From assembly GCA_015068555.1 (NCBI GenBank), contig SVKI01000002.1, forward strand, positions 1-64,000: DNA of 64,000 nucleotides, given 5' to 3'. The stretch is from Oscillospiraceae bacterium (GTDB taxonomy: Bacteria; Bacillota; Clostridia; UBA1381; UBA9506). Positions 1-8,863 of the stretch are shown here, in pieces. Each line of letters opens with the position of its first letter. Within the stretch, counting starts at the first letter, position 1. A program made the translations under genes and the position numbers. Below the pieces are notes generated by a model, which searched no databases, had not been told where the DNA came from, and was given only the letters and a program-made list of their open reading frames with translations.

Positions 1-1677
1 TATCCTGTCAACCAAAACACTCCCGTAGATGCAGTGGCAGGACTAAACAGTGTTTCTCACTCAAGCGCAATCTGGACTGCCGCTTACACACTTCTTGCCT
101 ATCAGCAAGGTGCCTACAGCATTGGAACGCAGGAAGCAGATTTAGTTGATGCACTTTTAGATGCACAAATTGATGAGAACGGCGGTTGGACCGCTTGGGA
201 AACAGCAGAGGCAGATGCTACAGGTATGGCTATCCTGGCACTTGCTAAATACTACAATGATAATGCTGATGTTAAGAATGCTGTCGATAAGGCAGTTTCA
301 TACCTTAGTGAAGTTCAGCTCAGTAACGGTGGCTTTGGCGGAACATGGGGTGAGAATGCCAACAATTCTGCCTGTGTTATTATGGGACTTAGTGCGATGG
401 GCATCAACCCTGACACCGATATCCGTTTCATCAAGAATGGAAACAGTGCCCTTGATCGCCTTTTAGATTTTGCATTGGAAAATAATAGCGGTTTTGTACT
501 TAATGTCGGAGATACCACAATAAATGCTTATGCTACACAACAGGGCTTTCCTGCTCTTATTGCAGCATATCAAATGATTAAAAACGGTACAGCCTGCAAT
601 GTCTATGACTTTAGCGGTAACAGTTTGACTCCGGGCCGTGCTACAGGTAAAGGTACCGTTACAACTCCGTCTGCTCCAAGTGGAGACAACATTAGAGTCA
701 CCTTAACCATAAAGGCTGATACAGGTTATTGGCTCAATAACAAATCTGTTACCATATCCGGTACCGGTGCTACCGTATATCATGCCCTTATAAAAGCACT
801 TGAAAACAGTGGCATCACTCAGGAGGGCGCTGAAAGTGGATATGTTAAATCCATGACAAAAGGCGGTAGCACGCTGACTGAGTTTGACGATGGTAAAGAC
901 TCCGGTTGGATGTATAAAGTAAATGGTGCTTTGCCGAATGTGGGACTGACCGAATGCGAAATTGATGACGGAGATAAAATTGTTTGGTTCTTTACTAATG
1001 ACTGGACAACTGTTCCGGGCACAACAGGTTCCTTTGTAGGAAAAGGAACTTCTTCTAAAAAAGATACAAATGAGGAAGAAGCCAAAAAGGAAGATGCCGA
1101 ATCTTTAGAAAAACCTGCTTTCAAAGAAACAACATTTGCTGATGTTAAAAAAGACAATTGGCATTATGAATCTGTAAAGTACGTGTACGAAAATAATCTT
1201 ATGCAAGGCACAGATAACGGGTTTGAGCCTGAAAGCAAGATGTCAAGGTCTATGCTCGTAACCGTTCTTTACAGAATGGCAAAACCTGAAGAAAAAGCGA
1301 ATAATCATAACTTTGCAGATGTACCTGAAGGTCAGTGGTATTTTGATGCAGTTGCTTGGGCAGCAGAGAATAATATTGTGAACGGAGTGAGTGAGAACAA
1401 ATTTGCTCCTGATGAAGATATTACTCGTGAACAAATGGCGCTTATTATCTATCGTTTTGCAAAGATGCAGGGTTATGATGTAACTAATAAGGCAGACATT
1501 TCAAGCTTTATAGATACAGATGATGTAAGCGATTGGGCACTTGATGCACTTTCTTGGGCAAACAAAACAGAACTCGTCAATGGTACAAGTGAAACCACAC
1601 TTTCGCCGAAGGCTACGGCAACCCGTGCTCAGGTTGCAGCAATTCTCATGCGTTTCTGTGAGAATACAGCAAAATAA
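1..1677 (+). CDS. SLH-anchored protein: alpha/alpha-barrel (prenyltransferase/squalene-oxidase-repeat-like) + DUF4430 + three SLH repeats; 5' end lies outside the window
   Basis: Frame is open to base 1 (YPVNQNTPVDAVAG...). Repeats such as DENGGWTAWETAEADATGMAILALAKY and SNGGFGGTWGENANNSACVIMGL; DUF4430 motif SGWMYKVNGALPNVGLTECEIDDGDKIVWFFTNDW; SLH motifs FADVKKDNWHYESVKYVYENNLMQGT..., FADVPEGQWYFDAVAWAAENNIVNG... Confidence 0.85.
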   Translation, partial: YPVNQNTPVDAVAGLNSVSHSSAIWTAAYTLLAYQQGAYSIGTQEADLVDALLDAQIDENGGWTAWETAEADATGMAILALAKYYNDNADVKNAVDKAVSYLSEVQLSNGGFGGTWGENANNSACVIMGLSAMGINPDTDIRFIKNGNSALDRLLDFALENNSGFVLNVGDTTINAYATQQGFPALIAAYQMIKNGTACNVYDFSGNSLTPGRATGKGTVTTPSAPSGDNIRVTLTIKADTGYWLNNKSVTISGTGATVYHALIKALENSGITQEGAESGYVKSMTKGGSTLTEFDDGKDSGWMYKVNGALPNVGLTECEIDDGDKIVWFFTNDWTTVPGTTGSFVGKGTSSKKDTNEEEAKKEDAESLEKPAFKETTFADVKKDNWHYESVKYVYENNLMQGTDNGFEPESKMSRSMLVTVLYRMAKPEEKANNHNFADVPEGQWYFDAVAWAAENNIVNGVSENKFAPDEDITREQMALIIYRFAKMQGYDVTNKADISSFIDTDDVSDWALDALSWANKTELVNGTSETTLSPKATATRAQVAAILMRFCENTAK

Positions 1678-1752
1678 AATTCACGGTAATCAGCGAACAG
1701 TCAGCCTAAAAACTGACTGCTCGCTAATACTGTTTTAAAAGGAGCATTAAGA

Positions 1753-3360
1753 ATGAAGAAATTTATAGGACTACTATTATCTTTGACAATTCTTTTCAGC
1801 TTTTCATCAGAGGTTTTCGCTTTTGATACGGATCATGTAAATGCTACTTTAGAAAGCGTTGGAAATTATTTATATGAAACTGTAAAAGAGCCGATTATAG
1901 GCTCTATTGGTGGCGAATGGTCGGTTTTAGGTCTTGCACGAAGTGATATGGATATTCCCGATGAATATTTTGAAAATTACTATCAGAGGGTTACAAAATA
2001 TGTGAAAGACTGTGGCGGTGTACTCCATAACAAAAAATATACCGAAAATTCAAGAGTGATAGTCGCTCTCACCTCTATCGGCAAAAACCCTGCTGATATT
2101 GCAGGTTACAATCTTTTAACGGCACTTTCTGATTATGAAAAAACAATATGGCAGGGCGTAAACGGAGCTATATGGGCACTCATTGCACTTGACAGCGGAC
2201 ATTATGACATGCCAAATAACCCAAATGCCAAGATTCAGGCAACAAGAGAAATGTATATACATCATATTCTTGAAAAGCAAACCTCTGATGGCGGATGGGC
2301 ATTATCGGGAGAAATGGCGAATCCTGATGTTACCGGAATGGCACTTCAGGCACTTTCCAAATATCAGGATAACGACAAGGTTAAGTCAGCAACAGAAAAA
2401 GCACTTAATTGCTTATCTAAAATGCAGAAAGAAAACGGTGGATTTTCAAGTTATGAAACAGAAAACTGCGAAAGTAGTGTTCAGGTGCTTGTTGCCTTTT
2501 GCGAGCTCGGTATCCCGATTGATGATACGCGCTTTGTAAAAAACGGAAAGTCTGTGCTTGATAATCTTTTTTCATTCTACGATAACGGAAAAGGCTTTAA
2601 GCATATACACGGAGATTCTACAAACTTAATGGCAACAGAACAATGTTTTTATGCTCTTGTTGCATTAAAACGTACAAGTGAAGGTAAGACCTCACTTTAT
2701 GATATGAGTGATGCTAAGAGGCTTAATGTTAGTTCAGGTGCAACAGAACTTGCGGGAAAAAATGCAGATGTGAAGAAAATGAATGTTATAAACCCCGGCA
2801 AGACCTTTGCAGATATTGTCGGCCATAAAGATAAAACAGCAATTGAAGCCTTGGCTTCAAGAGGAATTATAAACGGCAAGACAGAAAATGGTTTTGAGCC
2901 AAACAGTACAATGACAAGAGCTGAATTTGCAACCATTATTGCAAGAGGACTCGGACTTCCGCAAAAGCGCAGTAATGTTTTCCAAGATGTGACTGAAAAC
3001 GATTGGTTTTATAACTATGTGGGTACTGCATACGCTTACGGAATTATAAAAGGCGTATCTGAAAATGAATTTAACCCTAACGGTACAATAACCCGCGAAG
3101 AAGCGGCAGTAATGGTTACAAGGGCAGCTTCGCTTTGCGGAATGGATACTGAAATGGACGCACTTAGCATTCGTGATAGCTTGGCACAGTTTTTTGATTA
3201 TGTAAAAGTATCTGATTGGTCGCAAAGCTCACTTGCTTTTTGCTATAATGAAAAAATCCTTGATGACAGCGTTATGGATATAAAGTCTAAAGAAGCCGTT
3301 ACAAGAGCAGAAATAGCATCTATGCTTTACAATATGCTTTTGTCTGCAAAGCTCATGTAA
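1753..3360 (+). CDS. Secreted alpha/alpha-barrel (prenyltransferase-like repeat) protein with C-terminal SLH repeats
   Basis: Signal peptide MKKFIGLLLSLTILFSFSSEVFA; TSDGGWALSGEMANPDVTGMALQAL and ENGGFSSYETENCESSVQVLVAF repeats; SLH repeats FADIVGHKDKTAIEALASRGIINGK..., FQDVTENDWFYNYVGTAYAYGIIKG... Confidence 0.82.
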   Translation: MKKFIGLLLSLTILFSFSSEVFAFDTDHVNATLESVGNYLYETVKEPIIGSIGGEWSVLGLARSDMDIPDEYFENYYQRVTKYVKDCGGVLHNKKYTENSRVIVALTSIGKNPADIAGYNLLTALSDYEKTIWQGVNGAIWALIALDSGHYDMPNNPNAKIQATREMYIHHILEKQTSDGGWALSGEMANPDVTGMALQALSKYQDNDKVKSATEKALNCLSKMQKENGGFSSYETENCESSVQVLVAFCELGIPIDDTRFVKNGKSVLDNLFSFYDNGKGFKHIHGDSTNLMATEQCFYALVALKRTSEGKTSLYDMSDAKRLNVSSGATELAGKNADVKKMNVINPGKTFADIVGHKDKTAIEALASRGIINGKTENGFEPNSTMTRAEFATIIARGLGLPQKRSNVFQDVTENDWFYNYVGTAYAYGIIKGVSENEFNPNGTITREEAAVMVTRAASLCGMDTEMDALSIRDSLAQFFDYVKVSDWSQSSLAFCYNEKILDDSVMDIKSKEAVTRAEIASMLYNMLLSAKLM

Positions 3361-3371
3361 GGAGGAATTCG

Positions 3372-4262
3372 ATGAGAAAACATAAAAATAAAGTTATAGC
3401 AGGTGTTGTTATCGCAATTCTTTTAGCTTTTGTCTTTTGGTATGGCGGTGATGCACCGAGACTTCGTGGGTGGCCTCCTCAGTCTAAAGAAACTGCCACA
3501 GTAGTCCAAAATGACGAACCTACTAAAGAAGAAATTGCAGAGGCGGAAAAAGCTATCAGCGATATTTCGATTAAGAAAGAAAACGCACCTGCCACAGAAG
3601 AAAATAAACCACAAAAGCAAGACGGAGCACCCATGACTCCGGCGGAGAAAATTGCTATGGCACAAAAAATTGCTGAAAGCACACAATCCGCTACCAAAAT
3701 TAAACCAAGCAACGAAGAATATTCCGAAGAACAAGGAATGGTGATAAACGAGGGTACGGGCAAAGGCCAATATAGAACCGGTCCTGTTCCTGATGGAAAA
3801 CCGCTGCCAATTGAACCTGAAAATATTGTCATTACAGATAAAGAGAGTACTTGCACTTTATCTATAAGATGTGATACAATTCTTAATAACATTGCCTGGC
3901 TTGATAGAGAAAAGGTTGACATTGTTCCGAAAGACGGCGTTGTTTTTGCAGAAAAGACCGTTACATTTTATGAGGGAGAAAGTGTATTTAATCTGCTTAT
4001 GCGAGAAATGAAACGCAACAAAATACATTTAGAATTTGAAAACACCCCCATATATAACAGTGCATATATTGAGGGTATCGCAAACCTTTATGAGTTTGAA
4101 TGCGGTGAACTTTCAGGATGGATGTACAAGGTCAACGATTGGTTCCCCAATTACGGTTGCTCCCGTTATCAGCTTAAAGCAGGTGATAAGATAGAATGGG
4201 TATATACCTGTGATTTAGGTCATGATGTGGGTGGCCAATATTCGGCAAGGAATGGAAAATAA
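3372..4262 (+). CDS. Membrane-anchored DUF4430 (transcobalamin-like C-terminal domain) protein
   Basis: N-terminal TM segment (VIAGVVIAILLAFVFWYGG), charged linker, DUF4430 signature LSGWMYKVNDWFPNYGCSRYQLKAGDKIEWVYTCDLGHDVGG. Confidence 0.82.
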   Translation: MRKHKNKVIAGVVIAILLAFVFWYGGDAPRLRGWPPQSKETATVVQNDEPTKEEIAEAEKAISDISIKKENAPATEENKPQKQDGAPMTPAEKIAMAQKIAESTQSATKIKPSNEEYSEEQGMVINEGTGKGQYRTGPVPDGKPLPIEPENIVITDKESTCTLSIRCDTILNNIAWLDREKVDIVPKDGVVFAEKTVTFYEGESVFNLLMREMKRNKIHLEFENTPIYNSAYIEGIANLYEFECGELSGWMYKVNDWFPNYGCSRYQLKAGDKIEWVYTCDLGHDVGGQYSARNGK

Positions 4263-4278
4263 ATCAGGAGTTTATGTT

Positions 4279-4791
4279 ATGATACAAACTTATTTTGGAA
4301 ACGGAAAAGGAAAAACAACTGCTGCTGTCGGCTCGGCTGTGAGATGTGCCGGATGCGGTAATAAAGTTTTATTTGTGCAGTTTCTAAAAAATAATGATTC
4401 CGCAGAATTTAAGGCTTTAAAAGAAATTAAAGGCATAGATGTTTTATATTCATACGAACATTATGAGCTTTATGACAACCTGAATAAAGACCGCACATCT
4501 GCACTTGCTAAAGCATACAACAAACTTCTTTTTGAAGATGCAAAAAGTAAAGCAGCCTCTTATCAAATGATTATTTTAGATGAGATACTCGATGCAGCCC
4601 GATACGGGTATATAAATGAAGAGGCGTTATTAGAGTTGCTTTCTGAACTGAAGGCACAGTCAGAAATTATACTTACCGGACACAATCTTACAGAAAAAAT
4701 AGCAGATGTATCAGACTATATCTCTGAAATCAAGGAGATAAGTCATCCATATACAAAAGGTGTTTCACCACGAGAAGGAATTGAATTTTAA
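4279..4791 (+). CDS. Cob(I)yrinic acid a,c-diamide adenosyltransferase-like P-loop ATPase (CobO/BtuR family)
   Basis: MIQTYFGNGKGKTTAAVGSAVRCAGCGNKVLFVQFLK Walker A typical of CobO/CobA; IILDEILDAARYGYI; start chosen at 4279 after AGGAG. Confidence 0.8.
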   Translation: MIQTYFGNGKGKTTAAVGSAVRCAGCGNKVLFVQFLKNNDSAEFKALKEIKGIDVLYSYEHYELYDNLNKDRTSALAKAYNKLLFEDAKSKAASYQMIILDEILDAARYGYINEEALLELLSELKAQSEIILTGHNLTEKIADVSDYISEIKEISHPYTKGVSPREGIEF

Positions 4792-4792
4792 C

Positions 4793-5680
4793 ATGAGCGA
4801 ATTTAAAACATATCACCCGATTGTAAATTTCGTGTACTTCGTATTTGTAATCGGGTTCAGTTGCTTTTTTATGCATCCCGTAAGTCTTTGTATTTCACTT
4901 GTGAGTGGTTTTACATATTCTGTGATGCTGAAAGGCAAGAAAACAATTAAAAACAACTTAATCTATATGCTTCCGATGCTTGTGGTAATGGCACTTATAA
5001 ACCCTGCCTTTAATCACGAAGGTGTTACCATTATAGAGTATTTGCCGAGCGGAAACCCATTGACACTTGAATCAATCGTTTATGGAATTTGTGCAGCCAC
5101 AATGATTGTGAGCGTTATCTGTCATTTCTCTTGCTACAATGAGGTTATGACGAGCGATAAGTTCATCTATCTGTTCGGTAAAATCATACCTGCTATGTCG
5201 CTTATTATATCTATGACACTTCGATTTGTTCCAAAGTTTTCAGCACAGCTTAAAGTGGTAACAAACGCACAAAGGTGCATGGGGCGTGATGTTTCAAACG
5301 GAAGTATGATTAAACGCGCGAAAAACGGACTGAATATCTTGTCGATTATGACAACGTGGTCGCTTGAAAACGCCATTGAAACCGCAGACAGTATGAAATC
5401 CCGTGGCTACGGCATACCGGGCAGAACGGCGTTTTCAATATTTACTTTTGATAAGAGAGATAAAAAAGCCCTTGTTTGTATTTTGCTTTTAGGTATATAT
5501 ACACTTGTGGGAAACTTGATGGGAGAAACAGCTTTCAGCTTCTTTCCGTCAATACAAGCGGCGAAGGTCTCACCGTTCGGCATAAGCGTATTTTTAGCAT
5601 ATTTACTGCTTTGTATATGTCCTGTAATAATTGAATTGTGGGAGGTGAGAAAATGGAAAGCTTTAAGATCGAAAAATTAA
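4793..5680 (+). CDS. Energy-coupling factor transporter transmembrane protein (EcfT/CbiQ-like)
   Basis: Multi-TM; EcfT motifs NAQRCMGRD and ETADSMKSRGYG. Confidence 0.85.
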   Translation: MSEFKTYHPIVNFVYFVFVIGFSCFFMHPVSLCISLVSGFTYSVMLKGKKTIKNNLIYMLPMLVVMALINPAFNHEGVTIIEYLPSGNPLTLESIVYGICAATMIVSVICHFSCYNEVMTSDKFIYLFGKIIPAMSLIISMTLRFVPKFSAQLKVVTNAQRCMGRDVSNGSMIKRAKNGLNILSIMTTWSLENAIETADSMKSRGYGIPGRTAFSIFTFDKRDKKALVCILLLGIYTLVGNLMGETAFSFFPSIQAAKVSPFGISVFLAYLLLCICPVIIELWEVRKWKALRSKN

Positions 5681-8328
5681 GTTTTAGTTATCCTGCCAGA
5701 TGCGATAAAGTTCTTGAAGATATAAACTTCACAGTAAATCAAGGTGAATTCGTTTTGTTTTGCGGCAAATCGGGTTGCGGTAAGACAACGCTTTTAAGAT
5801 TATTAAAATCATCGCTTGCACCACACGGTGAAATAAGCGGAAATATTTGGTTTAATGGTAAACCTCTTGCAGACTATGACACAAAGGAACAAGCATCGGG
5901 CATTGGCTTTGTGATGCAGAATCCTGATAATCAGATTGTCACTGACAAGGTATGGCACGAGCTTGCGTTTGGACTCGAGAGCCTTGGGTACAAACAAACC
6001 GAAATCAGGACAAGAGTTTCTGAAATGGCATCGTTTTTCGGCATACAGACCTGGTTTTATAAAAAAGTGACAGAACTTTCAGGCGGTCAGAAGCAACTTT
6101 TGAACCTTGCGTCTGTTATGGCTATGCAGCCGTCTGTCCTTATATTGGATGAGCCTACAAGTCAGCTTGATCCAATCGCTGCCGGGGGGTTTTTGAAAAC
6201 ACTTGAAAAGATAAACCGTGACCTTGGGACAACCATTATTCTCGCAGAACATCGTTTGGAAGAGGCCTTCCCGATGGCTGACAGGGTTGTCATTATGGAT
6301 GGTGGCAAAATCATCGCAGATGAAGTGCCGAATGAGGTTGGCAAAATTCTTAAAACGAAAAATCATGATATGTATAAAGCGCTTCCAACGCCCATGAAAG
6401 TTCACGGCGCAGTGGCAAATGCGCAGCCGTGTCCGTTGACGGTAAGAGACGGCAGAGTATGGCTTGAAGAATATGCAAAGGAAAATGATTTACATTCTGA
6501 TGTTATCCCCGATGATACCTTAAAAGATAATGGCGATGTTGTTATTGAAATTAAAGATGCTTGGTTCAGATACGAAAAGGATCTGCCCGATGTTATAAAA
6601 GGGTTAAATCTGCAGGTGAGGAAGGGAGAACTATTGTGCCTTGTCGGCGGTAACGGCACGGGAAAGTCAACGGCGCTTTCGCTTATATCGGGGCTCAACA
6701 CGCCATACAGAGGTAGTATAGAGATAAAAAGACAAGGCATTTCTGAAATCAAGAATTTGTATGATGGGCTTTTAGGTGTTCTTCCACAGAATCCGCAGAG
6801 TGTGTTTGTTAAAAAGACGGTGTATCTTGACCTGATGTCAATACTCACCGACAAGACATATACCAAGGAAGAAAAAGAACAAAAGGTACATAACATAGCT
6901 GTACTTTGCAGAATAGAAAAACTTTTAGAAAGCCATCCTTATGATTTATCAGGCGGCGAACAACAAAGAGCAGCACTTGCTAAAATACTCCTTATGGAGC
7001 CTGAAATACTGCTCCTTGACGAGCCGACTAAAGGAATGGATGCTCATTTCAAAGAAGAATTTGCAGAGATTCTCTCGGACTTAAAGGCAAACGATGTTAC
7101 AATTCTTATGGTATCTCACGATATTGAGTTCTGTGCTGAATTCGCCGACAGATGCGCCCTTGTTTTTGACGGCAGCATAACCTCGGTTGATACACCGAGA
7201 GAATTCTTCAAGGGTAAGAACTTCTATACCACAGCTGCAAATCGTATGGCAAGAACTTGTCTTCCTGATGCGGTTTTAGCTGAAGATATTATTCTTGCTT
7301 GCGGTGGTAAAGCAGAAAAGAGAGAAAGACAATCTCGAACTATAGAATTACATAAGGTTCAAAATGAAAATAAGCCACGAAAAGAGAAAATACAAAAACT
7401 GACACCTGTCAGAATGATTATCGGCAGTGTTTTTGCTTTGCTTTTTGTGCTGACATCAGTATCCTTTATAATCGATATTGATGTGTTGGGGTTTGCAAAA
7501 ATAAGGTTCTTAGGTCTTGATACATTGCAGATAATCGCAGTTATTGAAATAGCAATTAGTTGTTTTTGTTTCTTCCCGCAAAAAGATATTGGAATCGAAG
7601 TAATACAGGTTCCCAAGTCGGACAGAAAACTGACCAAAAGAACTCTTATGGCGTTGTTTCTGATACTGCTCATAATACCTGCTACAATATACATCGGCGT
7701 TTTCTTCTTGGGTGACAGGAAGTATTATTTTACAAGCCTTTTAATCATACTCGAGACGATCATACCGTTTCTAATGGTGTTTGAGTCGAGAAAGCCAAAA
7801 GCGAGAGAGCTTATTGTAATAAGTGTACTTTGCGCTATTGCAGTCGCAGGCAGGGCGGCATTTTTTATGTTGCCACAATTCAAACCTGTTGTTGCACTTG
7901 TCATTATTGCAGGTGTTTGCTTTGGAGGTGAAACAGGTTTTCTGGTTGGAGCAGTAACCGGATTTGTTTCAAACTTTTTCTTTGGACAAGGTCCATGGGC
8001 ACCGTGGCAAATGTTTGCCTTTGGAATTATCGGTTTTATTGCAGGAATACTTTTCAAAAAAGGTTTTCTTCGTAAAACAAAAGCTTCTCTTTGTATTTTT
8101 GGATTTTTAGCAACCTTTGTTATCTACGGTGGAATTATGAATCCTTCATCTGTTATTATGTGGCAGAGCAAAATTACATGGGATATGATTGAATCTGCCT
8201 ATATTATGGGAATGCCATTTGATTTAATCCATGCACTCGGAACGGCCTTTTTCCTTTGGTTTATATCCACGCCCATGATAGAAAAACTTGAAAGAATCAA
8301 AGTTAAATATGGTTTGATTGAAAGATAA
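5653..8328 (+). CDS. Fused ECF transporter: two ABC ATPase domains (EcfA-EcfA') plus C-terminal S-component-like membrane domain
   Basis: Two Walker A (GKSGCGKTT, GGNGTGKST), two signatures (LSGGQKQ, LSGGEQQR), then C-terminal hydrophobic domain RELIVISVLCAIAVAGRAAFFMLPQFKPVVALVIIAGVCFGGETGFLVGAVTGFVSNFFFGQGPWAPWQM. Confidence 0.87.
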   Translation: MESFKIEKLSFSYPARCDKVLEDINFTVNQGEFVLFCGKSGCGKTTLLRLLKSSLAPHGEISGNIWFNGKPLADYDTKEQASGIGFVMQNPDNQIVTDKVWHELAFGLESLGYKQTEIRTRVSEMASFFGIQTWFYKKVTELSGGQKQLLNLASVMAMQPSVLILDEPTSQLDPIAAGGFLKTLEKINRDLGTTIILAEHRLEEAFPMADRVVIMDGGKIIADEVPNEVGKILKTKNHDMYKALPTPMKVHGAVANAQPCPLTVRDGRVWLEEYAKENDLHSDVIPDDTLKDNGDVVIEIKDAWFRYEKDLPDVIKGLNLQVRKGELLCLVGGNGTGKSTALSLISGLNTPYRGSIEIKRQGISEIKNLYDGLLGVLPQNPQSVFVKKTVYLDLMSILTDKTYTKEEKEQKVHNIAVLCRIEKLLESHPYDLSGGEQQRAALAKILLMEPEILLLDEPTKGMDAHFKEEFAEILSDLKANDVTILMVSHDIEFCAEFADRCALVFDGSITSVDTPREFFKGKNFYTTAANRMARTCLPDAVLAEDIILACGGKAEKRERQSRTIELHKVQNENKPRKEKIQKLTPVRMIIGSVFALLFVLTSVSFIIDIDVLGFAKIRFLGLDTLQIIAVIEIAISCFCFFPQKDIGIEVIQVPKSDRKLTKRTLMALFLILLIIPATIYIGVFFLGDRKYYFTSLLIILETIIPFLMVFESRKPKARELIVISVLCAIAVAGRAAFFMLPQFKPVVALVIIAGVCFGGETGFLVGAVTGFVSNFFFGQGPWAPWQMFAFGIIGFIAGILFKKGFLRKTKASLCIFGFLATFVIYGGIMNPSSVIMWQSKITWDMIESAYIMGMPFDLIHALGTAFFLWFISTPMIEKLERIKVKYGLIER

Positions 8329-8398
8329 TAAGAATCTCACGAAATTCTAACAAACTAAAGTTTGAGAATTTCGAAGAACCTTGTTGCGTTCGCAATAA
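8327..8398. repeat. 72-bp dispersed hairpin repeat, copy 1
   Basis: aataagaatctcacgaaattctaacaaactaaagtttgagaatttcgaagaaccttgttgcgttcgcaataa; near-identical copy at 53560-53631. Confidence 0.8.
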
Positions 8399-8400
8399 AA

Positions 8401-8445
8401 AACCGTGATGAACACTTGTAATTACAACGAGCATCACGGTTTTTG
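8401..8445 (+). terminator. Rho-independent terminator-like hairpin
   Basis: AACCGTGATG...CATCACGGTTTTTG. Confidence 0.7.
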
Positions 8446-8450
8446 TATAT

Positions 8451-8485
8451 AAGAAAAAGGGTGAACAGTTTAAACTGTTCACCCT
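8451..8485 (-). terminator. Terminator of rpmB (28-nt perfect palindrome followed by T-tract on minus strand)
   Basis: AGGGTGAACAGTTTAAACTGTTCACCCT at 8458-8485, then CCTTTTTCTT on minus strand. Confidence 0.75.
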
Positions 8486-8503
8486 ACTTTCGCACCTGTT
8501 AGA

Positions 8504-8692
8504 TTAGACAGCTCTTGTTACCTTGTTAGAACGAAGGCATCTGGAGCAAACACTAATGGTCTTCGGTGTGCCACCCACCATGGCCTTAACTTTTCTGAGG
8601 TTGGGCTTCCAGGTTCTGTTGCTTCTTCTGTGAGAATGGCTGACTTTAATTCCAAACACCATGCTCTTACCGCAAACTTCACATTTTGCCAT
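8504..8692 (-). CDS. rpmB: 50S ribosomal protein L28
   Basis: MAKCEVCGKSMVFGIKVSHSHRRSNRTWKPNLRKV. Confidence 0.95.
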   Translation of the reverse strand: MAKCEVCGKSMVFGIKVSHSHRRSNRTWKPNLRKVKAMVGGTPKTISVCSRCLRSNKVTRAV

Positions 8693-8863
8693 TTATCGTA
8701 CACCTCCCATAATTCACAAAACAATAATCAATCAAACAAATGAAAATCATTTACTTTGATAATACACTCTTTGTATCAGCGCATCATAGCGCAAACAAAT
8801 CAGCAAAAGCTATTATATCAAAAAAATATGAAAAAAGCAAGCTTTTTTTATTATTTTTTCAAA

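Noticed and set aside
161-466. Alternative-frame and antisense ORFs of 60-160 aa inside long genes (for example 161-466 +, 3479-3922 -, 6402-6896 -, 42236-42706 -)
   Set aside because: They lie wholly inside well-supported CDSs, lack RBS or family motifs and look like shadow ORFs.
8458-8485. 28-nt perfect palindrome AGGGTGAACAGTTTAAACTGTTCACCCT as operator
   Set aside because: Directly downstream of rpmB on the minus strand and followed by a T-tract, so a terminator explains it.
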